Below, piece by piece: positions 23,914 through 32,391 of a stretch of 64,000 bases of DNA. Origin of the DNA: Palsa-504 sp963742795 (GTDB taxonomy: Bacteria; Actinomycetota; Actinomycetes; Streptosporangiales; Streptosporangiaceae). Position numbers and translations under genes: made by a program. The notes under the pieces are model-generated. The model searched no databases. It worked only from the letters and a program-made list of their open reading frames with translations, and was not told the DNA's origin. Location of the stretch: positions 1 to 64,000 of the forward strand of contig CAVUNL010000003.1 of the NCBI GenBank assembly GCA_963742795.1, written 5' to 3'. The stretch's first letter is position 1. Each line of letters opens with the position of its first letter.

Positions 23914-25536
23914 ATGACTGCGGTATTCGAGCTCTGTGATGACTATGTGACGCGGTGGGCGGCGCTGGACCCGGTGTCGGCGGGGATGCTGGGTATCAGG
24001 GGCGTCTTCGGCTCGGCCACGGACTACGGCCCGGATGGCTACGCCGCCCGGGCCGAGCTCATGACGGCCACGCTGGCCGCGCTCCACCCGATGAGCGTGA
24101 CCTCGGCGGCCGACTGGCTGGCCGCCGGGTTCCTCCGCGAGCGGCTCGAGGCCCAGCTGGCCTGGCACCAGCTGAACGAACCGCTGCGGCTGGTACGGGC
24201 CCCGATCGGGCTGATCAGTGCGGTCCGGGACAGCGTGGACCTGCTGCCGCGCGATGGCGACGACGCGTGGCGGAACATCGCGGCGCGCCTGGCCGCGGTC
24301 CCGGTCATGTTCGCCAGCTGGCGGGCCAGCCTGGACGCCGGGCTAGCTCAGGGCCTGACCGCGGCGCGCAGGCAAGCGGTACAGGCCGCGGTGGCCGCCG
24401 ATCACTGCGTCGGAAGCCACGACGCCCTGGTCGCCTCCTACGGCGACGGCCCGCTCGCGGCCGAGCTCGCGGCGGCCGTCGCACAGGCCTACCGGGGGTA
24501 CACGGACGTCGCACGCTACCTGCGCGAGGACTACGCGCCGCGGGCGACCGACGTGGACGCCGTCGGCATCGAGCGGTACACGGTCGCGGCCCGGCTCAAC
24601 CTGGGCGCGGACATCGACCTCAAGGAGGCCTACGAGTGGGGCTGGGCCGAGCTGGCCCGGATCGAGGCCGAGATGACCGCGGAGGCGAACGCTGTCCGGC
24701 CCGGCGCCAGCCTGGACGAAGCAACCGCCATCCTTAACGAGTCCGAGTACGTTATCTCGGACGACGCGTACCTGGCCTGGCTGCAGGACCGGCACGACTG
24801 GGCCATCGAGCAGCTTGACGGGGTGCATTTCGACATCCCCGCTCCGCTGCGCCGGATCGAGGTGGTCCTGGCCCGCGGTTCGACCTCCGGAGCCGCCTAC
24901 TACACCGGGCCCAACGAAGACCTGACCCGGCCCGGGCGAACCTGGTGGCCGCTGGGCGGACGGGATCCCCAAGGCCGGTTCGAGACCTGGTCCGAGCTGT
25001 CCACCGTCTTCCACGAGGGCGTGCCCGGGCACCACCTGCAGGTCGGCGCGGCCACGACCGCCGGGGACCGGCTGTCCCGGTTCGCGAAGACCAACTTCGT
25101 CAGCGGGCACGGGGAGGGCTGGGCCTTGTACGCCGAGCGCCTCGCCGACGAACTGGGCTGGTTCACCGAGCCGGGCACGCGACTGGGCATGCTCGGCGGA
25201 TCGGCGCTACGCGCCGCGCGGGTGGTCATCGACATCGGCGTCCACCTGGACCTGCCGCTGCCGGACGGCTCCCGGTGGACCTTCGACAAGTCGTGCGAGG
25301 TGCTGGGCCAGTCGGGCCGCGGCGAGCCACACCGGATCCAGGCCGAGGTGATCCGCTACTTCGGCTGGCCGGCCCAGGCCATCTCGTACAAGCTCGGTGA
25401 GCGGGCCTGGCTGGCGGCCCGGGCCGATGCGATGCGGCGACCCGGTTTCGACCTCAAACGCTGGCACACCGCCGCGCTGAGTCTCGGCCCGATCGGCCTG
25501 GCCGGACTGGCCGACGCGCTGGCCGGCGCCGGTTAA
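23914..25536 (+). CDS. DUF885 family putative zinc peptidase
   Basis: 540 residues, the normal length of the family. The zinc-site motif FHEGVPGHHLQ lies at about residue 366-376 (HExxxGHH), followed by FVSGHGEGWALYAERLADELG with further conserved Glu, and EPHRIQAEVIRYFGWPAQAISYKLG near the C-terminus. DUF885 proteins are cytosolic metallopeptidase-like enzymes with few characterised members. No signal peptide is seen. Its own leaderless promoter separates it from fadB. Confidence 0.8.
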   Translation: MTAVFELCDDYVTRWAALDPVSAGMLGIRGVFGSATDYGPDGYAARAELMTATLAALHPMSVTSAADWLAAGFLRERLEAQLAWHQLNEPLRLVRAPIGLISAVRDSVDLLPRDGDDAWRNIAARLAAVPVMFASWRASLDAGLAQGLTAARRQAVQAAVAADHCVGSHDALVASYGDGPLAAELAAAVAQAYRGYTDVARYLREDYAPRATDVDAVGIERYTVAARLNLGADIDLKEAYEWGWAELARIEAEMTAEANAVRPGASLDEATAILNESEYVISDDAYLAWLQDRHDWAIEQLDGVHFDIPAPLRRIEVVLARGSTSGAAYYTGPNEDLTRPGRTWWPLGGRDPQGRFETWSELSTVFHEGVPGHHLQVGAATTAGDRLSRFAKTNFVSGHGEGWALYAERLADELGWFTEPGTRLGMLGGSALRAARVVIDIGVHLDLPLPDGSRWTFDKSCEVLGQSGRGEPHRIQAEVIRYFGWPAQAISYKLGERAWLAARADAMRRPGFDLKRWHTAALSLGPIGLAGLADALAGAG

Positions 25537-25545
25537 GCCCGAGGC

Positions 25546-25983
25546 TCAGGGAACGATGGCGACGAGCGTGACCGTCGCAGCGTGCCGGGCGCTAATGGTC
25601 ACGGACGGCGCCGGTGAGGAGGTCTGCTCCTCGTGGCCCGAGTCCGTGACGGTAATGATGGCCGGCGAACGCCAGACGACCCGGTACCGGCCGGAAGGCA
25701 GCCAGGCCGAAAACCTCCCCGAGTTCCCGACCTTGATCGTGACCGGCCGGTGTCCGCCCGCGGTGAGGGTCACCGTGCCCGGAATCGGCCGCTCACCGGG
25801 CTGCTTGCCGCCGGGACCGATCGGGCCGCCCTCGATGAACAGCTTGCCGGTCAGGTGACCCGTCGCCCGGGCCGGCGGATGGCTGGTCCCCTGGCTGGCC
25901 GCGTGCTCCGCCGCGCCGGCCGCGGTGCACCCGGTCAGCAACAGCGCGCCCAGCACGCAAGCGCAGGTTCGCCACCGGTTCAT
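25546..25983 (-). CDS. Small lipoprotein
   Basis: 145 residues from ATG 25983, chosen because GGGAGGG lies eight bases upstream and because the signal peptide then begins correctly (NRWRTCACVLGALLLTGC, lipobox LTGC). The mature part is a beta-rich domain of about 90 residues (IPGTVTLTAGGHRPVTIKVG, GRFSAWLPSGRYRVVWRSP), like the carboxypeptidase-regulatory/Ig-like fold. Surface-anchored; role unknown. It converges on the DUF885 gene. Confidence 0.65.
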   Translation of the reverse strand: MNRWRTCACVLGALLLTGCTAAGAAEHAASQGTSHPPARATGHLTGKLFIEGGPIGPGGKQPGERPIPGTVTLTAGGHRPVTIKVGNSGRFSAWLPSGRYRVVWRSPAIITVTDSGHEEQTSSPAPSVTISARHAATVTLVAIVP

Positions 25984-26045
25984 GATTACCCTCCCCGCTG
26001 TCTGGCCTCTTAGACGCGCCGCCCGCGCACGCGGTTGCAGCCTGT

Positions 26046-26687
26046 TCAGGTCCGCAGCAGTGTCGCCGCGAGGCTGTCGGACAGCCACCGGGTGAACTCC
26101 GTAGCGCTCCAGCCGCGCTGGACGACCAGGAGCCGGTAGAGGTGGCCGTCCATGAGCGCCCAGCAGAGGTCGGCGGCGCGTTGCTCGGTCATTCCGGCGG
26201 CCAGCCCGCCCAGGGACGCGAGGTATCGGATAAACGCGGTCGCGCCGAACAGCCGGTTGAGGGCCGCCTCGGCGAGCAGTTCCGCGGCGGCCGGGTCGAC
26301 GTCGGCCGCGGCGATGAGCACCTCGCCGATCGGTGCGATGCGCGCGGCGACCTCGGCCACGGTCTGCACCCAGAGCATGAGCGCCTTGCGCGGGTCGGGC
26401 TCGGCCTGGATGGCCTTGACTGCCGGGCGGTCAGCCATGGCGATCGGCTCGTCGTCGCCGGCGACGGCCCAGTCCAGGGCCAGCTTGAGCAGGGCTGCCT
26501 TGCCGCCCGCCGAGTTGAAGACGGTGCGCCGGCTGACGTGCGCGGCCGCTGCGATCCCGTCGATCGTCGTAGCGGCATAGCCCTGAGTCAGGAACAGGTC
26601 GTGAGCCGCGGTGACGATCGCTCGCCGGGTGCGCCGGGCCTGCTCGTCACGTACCTCGGAGGCGTACCGCTTGGTCGGCTCGCTCAT
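26046..26687 (-). CDS. TetR-family transcriptional regulator
   Basis: 213 residues. The N-terminal helix-turn-helix is TRRAIVTAAHDLFLTQGYAA, TTIDGIAAAAHVSRRTVFNS; the C-terminal ligand domain is full length. It is transcribed away from the flavoprotein gene starting at 26776, with a perfect palindrome in the 80-bp gap between them. I infer that it represses both genes and that its inducer is related to the flavoprotein's substrate. Confidence 0.85.
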   Translation of the reverse strand: MSEPTKRYASEVRDEQARRTRRAIVTAAHDLFLTQGYAATTIDGIAAAAHVSRRTVFNSAGGKAALLKLALDWAVAGDDEPIAMADRPAVKAIQAEPDPRKALMLWVQTVAEVAARIAPIGEVLIAAADVDPAAAELLAEAALNRLFGATAFIRYLASLGGLAAGMTEQRAADLCWALMDGHLYRLLVVQRGWSATEFTRWLSDSLAATLLRT

Positions 26688-26720
26688 CGCGGCCCGTCCT
26701 TGACCTTCCCGCGAATTCGA

Positions 26721-26735
26721 TGCACTATAGGTGCA
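26721..26735. promoter_or_regulatory. Palindromic operator between tetR and the flavoprotein gene
   Basis: TGCACTATAGGTGCA: perfect 5-bp arms TGCAC/GTGCA around TATAG. It lies 34 bases from the tetR start and about 40 bases from the flavoprotein start. The TATAG centre could itself be part of a -10 box. Confidence 0.5.
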
Positions 26736-26775
26736 GTAATCACATTGTCAGTGTATCAAAAAGTGGGTGGTCGTG

Positions 26776-28182
26776 ATGCGCGTAGCAATCATCGGCGCGG
26801 GCCCGGCCGGGCTGTTCATCGGGGCGGGCCTGGCCCGGCGAGGGCACCGGGTGACCGCCGTCGAGCGCGACCCGGGGCCCGCTGCGGACAGTACCTGGCC
26901 GCGGCGCGGAGTCATGCAGTTCCACCACGCGCACGCGTTCCGGCCTCAGGTCGTGCAGGCGCTGGAGCAGGAACTGCCAGAGGCACTGCGGCAGTGGCTG
27001 GCGGCCGGCGCGGAACCGGTCCAGCTCCGGCTGCCCGACGGCCGGGAGATGCCCGCGGGCATGCGGTCCCGCCGGATGACGTTCGAGCGCGCGCTGCGGG
27101 CGGCGGCCCTGACCGTACCGGGGTTCGAGGTCCGGCGCGGGCACGTCGAGGACGTGACGAGCCGGCGCGGGCGGGCCGGCGGCATCCGGGTCGACGGGGC
27201 GATCCTGCCGGCCGACCTGGTCATCGACGCCTCGGGCCGGGCCGGGCGCGCGACCCGGTCGCTGCGCCCCGAGGTGACCAGCGGAGGGCCGTGCGGCATT
27301 GCCTATGTCGACCGGCAGTACCAGCTGCTGCCCGGTGTCGAACCGGGACCGCTGGTGAACCCGATCGCGTGGCAAGCCGAACTCGACGGCTACCAAGCCC
27401 TGGTCTTCGTGCACGAGCACGGCATCTTCTCCGTCCTGCTGGCCCGTCCCATCGCCGACCCGGTCCTGGCCCAGCTCCGGCACGAGGCCGCGTTCACCGC
27501 CGCGTGCCGGGCCATCCCGGGCCTGGCCGACTGGACCGACCCGGACCGGGCGCGGCCGGTCACGCCCGTGCTGCCCGGCGGCCCGCTGCTCAACGCGTAC
27601 CGCGGCCAGACTGGGGCCGACGGCCGGCTCGCCCGGCCGGGGCTGGTCTTCGCCGGCGACGCGGTGGCCACCACCACGCCGACCTTCGGCCGCGGCGTGG
27701 CGACCACCCTGCTACAGGCCCAGCAGTTGCTGCGGCTCACCGACGAGCACGGCACCGACACGGGCGCGCTCGGAGAGAGCTTCGATGCCTGGTGCACCGA
27801 GCACATCAAGCCCTGGGTCGACGACCACGTCCAGATGGACGACGCGATCCAGCGGCGGTGGGCGGGGGAGGGCGTCGACCTGAGCCGACCGCTGCCGTCC
27901 GACCTCATCCTGGCCGCGGCCGAGGCCGACCCGGGCATCCGCGCCGTCGCCGGCGGCTACCTGAGCATGACCGAGCTCCCCGCCTCGCTGCGGACCGCCG
28001 AACCCCGCGCCCGCGCGCTCTACACCAGCGGCTGGCGTCCGCGCCCGGCCCTCGGCCCGGGCCGCGCTGAGCTCGCCGAGATCGTGCTCACCGCGCTGTG
28101 CGTCGCAGCCTTACCTGCCGCGGAACCGCGGACTAGGCTCCTGACTGGACCGGCCGGTCCGCCCCTGAGCCGCAGGAGGTAA
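26776..28182 (+). CDS. FAD-dependent oxidoreductase (geranylgeranyl-reductase/monooxygenase-like)
   Basis: 468 residues from ATG 26776 (GTG 26767 also possible). The FAD-binding Rossmann motif VAIIGAGPAGLFIGAGLARRG is at the very start, with VVERD-like strand end (TAVERDPG). LVIDASGRAGRATRSL is the second motif and LVFAGDAVATTTPTFGRGV the GD motif that contacts the flavin ribityl chain. The fold is that of p-hydroxybenzoate-hydroxylase-type enzymes; no substrate can be assigned. Divergent from tetR; the next gene starts three bases after its stop with a good ribosome site, so they form an operon. Confidence 0.75.
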   Translation: MRVAIIGAGPAGLFIGAGLARRGHRVTAVERDPGPAADSTWPRRGVMQFHHAHAFRPQVVQALEQELPEALRQWLAAGAEPVQLRLPDGREMPAGMRSRRMTFERALRAAALTVPGFEVRRGHVEDVTSRRGRAGGIRVDGAILPADLVIDASGRAGRATRSLRPEVTSGGPCGIAYVDRQYQLLPGVEPGPLVNPIAWQAELDGYQALVFVHEHGIFSVLLARPIADPVLAQLRHEAAFTAACRAIPGLADWTDPDRARPVTPVLPGGPLLNAYRGQTGADGRLARPGLVFAGDAVATTTPTFGRGVATTLLQAQQLLRLTDEHGTDTGALGESFDAWCTEHIKPWVDDHVQMDDAIQRRWAGEGVDLSRPLPSDLILAAAEADPGIRAVAGGYLSMTELPASLRTAEPRARALYTSGWRPRPALGPGRAELAEIVLTALCVAALPAAEPRTRLLTGPAGPPLSRRR

Positions 28183-28185
28183 GCG

Positions 28186-28857
28186 ATGGCGTCGTACGAG
28201 TCCGTGATCAGCATCCTGGAGGCCGAGCTGACCGCGGTGGCAGACGTGTTCGGCGCCCTTACGCCCGATCAGTGGCAGCGCTCGACGCTTCTAGTGCCGG
28301 TCGACCCCGACCTGCCCAAGTGGACGGTGTTCGAACTGGCCGGTCACTTCGACATCTCCATCGGGCTGACCCGGATGCTGATCGCCGAGCCCGAGGGGAT
28401 CGAGCCGGGCCGCGACCGGACCAGCTTCTTCATCAACCCGCGCTCGGAGACCGGTCCGGTGGTGTACTCCTACGCCTACACCATGGTCGAGGGCAAGACG
28501 CCCGCCGACATGCCCGGGGTGCTAGCCGAGACCTTCGCCAAGACCGTGTCCGAGGCCCGGGCCGTCCCGGCCAGCCTGGTCGGGCCCGGCTACTTCGCGC
28601 CCATGCGGGTCGATGAGTTCGTGGCCAGCCGCATTGTCGAGGCCGTGGTCCACGGCATCGACCTGGCTCAGGCGCTCGGATCACCGTACTTCGCGACCGC
28701 CGACGGCATCGCCGTGACCGCCGCCATCCTCGATGACCTGCTGACCCGCCGGACGACCGGGCGCCGGCCCGCGGCCCTGTCGGACGACCTGGAATGGGTC
28801 CTGGCCGCGTCGGGCCGGGCTCCCGCCGACGACAGCCGGCTACCGCTCATCGGCTGA
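28186..28857 (+). CDS. Maleylpyruvate isomerase (MDMPI) N-domain family protein
   Basis: 223 residues; the start follows GGAGG by a few bases. The four-helix DinB-like bundle carries WTVFELAGHFDISIGLTRML near residue 46-66 and EAVVHGIDLAQALG near 148-161, whose histidines with an acidic residue form the metal site in mycothiol-dependent enzymes. The reaction is unknown. Cotranscribed with the flavoprotein, so both may act on one substrate. Confidence 0.75.
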   Translation: MASYESVISILEAELTAVADVFGALTPDQWQRSTLLVPVDPDLPKWTVFELAGHFDISIGLTRMLIAEPEGIEPGRDRTSFFINPRSETGPVVYSYAYTMVEGKTPADMPGVLAETFAKTVSEARAVPASLVGPGYFAPMRVDEFVASRIVEAVVHGIDLAQALGSPYFATADGIAVTAAILDDLLTRRTTGRRPAALSDDLEWVLAASGRAPADDSRLPLIG

Positions 28858-28891
28858 CCTAGCGGGAGGACCCGGGACAGCCCACGATCTG

Positions 28892-29476
28892 TCAATCCAG
28901 TTCGGTGAGCGAGCCGGGATCGAAACTGATCTTGAACGGCTGGCTTACCGTCAGCAGGTGTCCCGCCCGTATCTCGGCTTCCAGGGCGTAAGCGCCGTCG
29001 CGGAGCGCCAGGACGGTAACCTTCGGCTCGGGCTCGAGATCCACGATCCAGTACCACGAGATCCCAGCCTTGGCGTATTCGCCTACCTTCCGCACCCGAT
29101 CCACCTGTTCGCTGCCGCTCCGCGGCGAGATCACCTCGGCGACCAGCAGCAGATCGGACGCGTAGTACGTCCTCACCTTTCCTTCGATAGCAGCGCGGGC
29201 CACGTCGCGGGGCACGACGAACGCATCAGGCTTGCGTACGCCCGCTGGGGTGCTGATGTCGTTCGGGCCGCCCGCAACGTATACCTCGGCTCCGGCCCGG
29301 CTCGCCGCCTGCTTCAGGATGTCCTTGAGACGATCTGCCGCATGGTCGTGCCAGGGGCTCGGGGACAACTCCGTCAACCACCCATCGCCGAGTTCGAAGC
29401 GCTTTCCGTCTTCGGGCAGCGCATCAAGGTCATAAAGGGTGTAAGGGCCATACTCGTGCACCGCCGGGATGCTCAC
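28892..29476 (-). CDS. Uma2 (DUF820) family nuclease-fold protein
   Basis: 194 residues from GTG 29476, chosen for GGAGGGAGA eight bases upstream; ATG 29503 is an alternative. The PD-(D/E)xK-type core is visible: VRKPDAFVVPRDVARA, DLLLVAEVISPRSGSEQVDR, KVGEYAKAGISWYWIVD. Uma2 proteins occur in many copies in actinomycetes and cyanobacteria; nuclease activity is presumed from the fold only. Confidence 0.8.
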   Translation of the reverse strand: MSIPAVHEYGPYTLYDLDALPEDGKRFELGDGWLTELSPSPWHDHAADRLKDILKQAASRAGAEVYVAGGPNDISTPAGVRKPDAFVVPRDVARAAIEGKVRTYYASDLLLVAEVISPRSGSEQVDRVRKVGEYAKAGISWYWIVDLEPEPKVTVLALRDGAYALEAEIRAGHLLTVSQPFKISFDPGSLTELD

Positions 29477-29566
29477 TGGTCCCGTCTCCCTCCAAGGCAG
29501 CATCGCGGGTGCAGCGCGCAGCACGCCGCTATGAGACAGAGCGTAATAGACTCCTGGCGCCCAGGC

Positions 29567-30271
29567 TCAGTAGCGGATCGAGATCTCCCGGCCCTGGCCG
29601 TCGTACTGGGGGACGGACGGGATGGTAACCGCCTGGCCCGCCGCGATGCGCCGGGCGCTCCAGGCCACGGCGGCCGCGTCCAGGATGTCGCCCAGGAGCG
29701 CGGCGGGATGACCGCCCGGGATCTCTATTCCCGCCCGGACCAGTAGCTCACGCCGCAGGTCACGCCCGGCACCGGTGTGCTTGCTGGCCGCCAGCGGCAC
29801 TCCGGCCAGCGCGCCGAACGCCAGTTCCGGGTGCACCTCGTACAGCCGGTGTCCGCAGGTCCCGCGGTACTGGTTGGCCTCGAGCAGCTTGACCCGCAGG
29901 CCCCACGCCTGGATGCTGAAGCCCTGGCCGGTCAGCTCGCGGCAGCGCTGGTTCGCGGCCCGGTAGCTGGTCTCCGCCCAGACCGCCCGGGGCGGGATGG
30001 CGAAGACGGAGCTGCGCCGGGGACCGAGCAGGCTGCGGGCGGCCCGGTCTGCCTCACGCCAGCCCGTCTCCAGCAGCCCGAGCGGCATGTCGATCCCGAC
30101 CACCGTGCCCGCCGAGTCCCGTTCCGGCGCGAGCAGCGCGGCCAGACAGGCGCCGACCGTGACCGTGACAGCGGGCCCGGTCTCCGCCGGCGATACCTCG
30201 AGTGAGGTCGCCACCCAGCCGCCCCGGCACGCGTCCACTCCCGTCACGCGCACCCCGCTGCCGCGATCCAC
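29567..30271 (-). CDS. DUF429 family protein (predicted RNase H-like nuclease fold)
   Basis: 234 residues from GTG 30271 (GTG 30253 possible). TGVDACRGGWVA at the N-terminus, TVVGIDMPLGLLETGWREAD, SVFAIPPRAVW, LYEVHPELAFGALAG and ILDAAAVAWSARR are the DUF429 landmarks; the aspartates and glutamate fit an RNase H-like metal site. Function is not experimentally settled for this family. Confidence 0.8.
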   Translation of the reverse strand: MDRGSGVRVTGVDACRGGWVATSLEVSPAETGPAVTVTVGACLAALLAPERDSAGTVVGIDMPLGLLETGWREADRAARSLLGPRRSSVFAIPPRAVWAETSYRAANQRCRELTGQGFSIQAWGLRVKLLEANQYRGTCGHRLYEVHPELAFGALAGVPLAASKHTGAGRDLRRELLVRAGIEIPGGHPAALLGDILDAAAVAWSARRIAAGQAVTIPSVPQYDGQGREISIRY

Positions 30272-30341
30272 CCGCGCTCTCCGGCTCGCTTTTCTCCGGT
30301 ATTGTCCGGCGAGGTTACCATCTGGCTGGTCACCGAGCCGC

Positions 30342-30347
30342 TAGGGT
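30342..30347 (+). promoter_or_regulatory. -10 box
   Basis: TAGGGT, six bases before GTG 30354; predicts a leaderless mRNA. Confidence 0.4.
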
Positions 30348-30353
30348 TTCCTG

Positions 30354-31266
30354 GTGGCCGAGGGGATAGCCAGCGTCACTAAAGAACGGGCGGTCGCTGC
30401 CGACGCCGGCCCGGTCCTGGCCCGCTGGACCGCGCCAGACGCGCTGTCCAACCTCGTCTCCGTCCTGGAGCTGGCCGCCGACGGCCAGGTACGCTACAGC
30501 GCCGGCACCAGGCGGCCGACCGCCGCGACCGTCAAGCTGGTCGAGGATGTCCTGGTAGCGGGGGACTTCTATGACTCCGGCGAGCCCATCGCGGCGTTCG
30601 CGTGGCCGCTGCTGATCCAGGTCGGCGGCCTGGCTCGTCTCAGCCGGCACCCGGCTCGAGCTCTCCCCGCGCGGCCGCGCGGCGCTGGCCCGGCCGTCCT
30701 ACGAGGTGCTCGGCGCGCTATGGGCCAGGTGGCTGGGCAGCGTCTCGACCGATGAGCTGGCCCGGATCGAGGCCATCAAGGGGCAGCGCAAGCCCGGCAC
30801 GCTGACCTCCGCGATCACCCGGCGCGCCGCAGTGGCCGCGGCCCTGACCGCGCTGCAACCCGGGGCATGGACCGGCGCGGGCAAGCTACTCGCGAGCCTG
30901 CGGGCCCAGCAGCCGCCGCTGGTGGCGGCCCGGAGCCTGCGGGCACTCTGGCGGCTGTACGTCGTCGACTCCTACTTCGGATCACTCGGCCACGCCGGCT
31001 CGCGGACCTGGGACCTGGTCGAGGGCAGGTACGCGCTGTGCGTACTCTTCGAGTACGCCGCCACCCTGGGCCTCATCGACGTGGCCTACACCGACCCTCG
31101 CGGCGCCCGCGACGACTACCGCGCCCTGTGGGGCGCCGACCAGCTCAGCTGCCTGTCCCGCTATGACGGCCTTTCCGCGGTCCGGGTCAACGAGCTGGGC
31201 GCCGCCGTGCTGCACGACCCCGACGCCCTGCCCGGCCTCGGCCTGCCCGTCCCTCGCCGGGCGTGA
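30354..31266 (+). pseudogene. Frameshifted gene of unknown function
   Basis: One gene read in two frames. GTG 30354 opens a frame (LARWTAPDALSNLVSVLEL, TVKLVEDVLVAGDFYDSGEP) that is coherent to about 30640. The continuation then lies one base over (AGTRLELSPRGRAALARPS, then WARWLGSVSTDELARIEAIKG) and runs to 31266. Both halves keep high third-position G/C and the second begins in mid-domain. A net +1 shift near 30625-30645 explains it: a real inactivating mutation or a sequencing error. The whole would be about 303 residues, rich in helices; I do not recognise the family. Confidence 0.6.
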
Positions 31267-31406
31267 ACGGGATCCGAGTTATATGGCGGATGTCCGTCGG
31301 CCGTGCGCGGCGCAGCATGAATTCAGGCCCGTTCCGGCCAACCAGAAGCCGGGTTGGACCGTCATAAAGTGGACGCGAGATGACAAAACGATCACATGGA
31401 GGCGAC

Positions 31407-32342
31407 ATGAAGCGGTCGTGGCTGGCCCGCGGGGGGCTCACGGCCTGCCTGGCCCTGATCCTGCTCATCCCGGCGACCGCGGCCCTCGCGGCCCCGGCCG
31501 GCGATGGACCGCCCGGATTCTGGTGGGGTACGGACAGCTTCCCGGTCTCGGTGCCCGGTGGCGCGCCGTACAGCATGCCGTTCCTGGGCGGCGCCTACGG
31601 CGGGTACATCGGCATGACCGGGAACTGGGCGTACTGGCAGGGCTGTAAGGGCGGCTTCATCGCCTTCTCAGCTACCAACGCGGCGCAGGCGCACACCAAC
31701 TTCACCAAGTATGGCAAGGGCGTCGGCGATGGCTCGTACTGGTTCATGGGTGGGCCCGGCGTGGACCCGCACTACAACGGGAGCACCGCCGAAGCCAGCA
31801 CGTGGGGCGCGCAGCAGGCCGCCCGGGCGCTGTCCGACATCGCCAACGGCCCCTTCGACTACAAGGTGGTCTGGATGGACGTCGAGCTGCCCGGTATCAA
31901 GCCGGCGGCCGACAACGGCTGGAACAACGTCTACACCTCGACGTGCAGCGGAGTGATCTCCAAGAGCGGCATCCCGGCGGCTGTGGACCGCGCCGATTTC
32001 AACGGGTTCGCCAACTACATCACCGCGCACTCCTCGTACAAGGTGGGCGTCTACTCCACCGCGAGCGTCTGGACCTCGATCTTCGGCACCGGGACCGCCT
32101 CACTGATCCCGAACACCTACGAGTGGACCTACGAGCCTGAGACCACCAACTACACCGGCGCCTCCCCCTACGGCTGGTGCCTGAACCACGGGTCCGGCCC
32201 GTGCGCGCAGTTCTTCGGCGGCCAGACCAACGCCAGCAGCCACGCGCTCATGTGGCAGTGGTCCGGCGGCGGCGGCGTGACCAACGGCATCGGCGGGTTC
32301 AACGGCGACCTCGACCAGATCGACTCGAGCCGGATGGGCTAG
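31407..32342 (+). CDS. Secreted protein with GH25/DUF1906-like fold
   Basis: 311 residues from ATG 31407, set by GGAGG at 31398-31402. Signal peptide: MKRSWLARGGLTACLALILL followed by TAALAAPA. The mature part has VWMDVELPGIKPAADNGWNN (a DxE pair as in GH25-type and DUF1906 barrels), VDRADFNGFANYITAHSSYKVGV-type sequence for the next strand, and HALMWQWSGGGGVTNGIGG near the end, resembling the final strand with Trp-Gln-Trp. I infer a cell-wall or polysaccharide hydrolase-like enzyme outside the cell; the exact family is uncertain. Confidence 0.55.
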   Translation: MKRSWLARGGLTACLALILLIPATAALAAPAGDGPPGFWWGTDSFPVSVPGGAPYSMPFLGGAYGGYIGMTGNWAYWQGCKGGFIAFSATNAAQAHTNFTKYGKGVGDGSYWFMGGPGVDPHYNGSTAEASTWGAQQAARALSDIANGPFDYKVVWMDVELPGIKPAADNGWNNVYTSTCSGVISKSGIPAAVDRADFNGFANYITAHSSYKVGVYSTASVWTSIFGTGTASLIPNTYEWTYEPETTNYTGASPYGWCLNHGSGPCAQFFGGQTNASSHALMWQWSGGGGVTNGIGGFNGDLDQIDSSRMG

Positions 32343-32391
32343 CAGGCACCACGGTCCGTTCGGCCCACATGTCTTTAGCCCGTGCGGCGGG

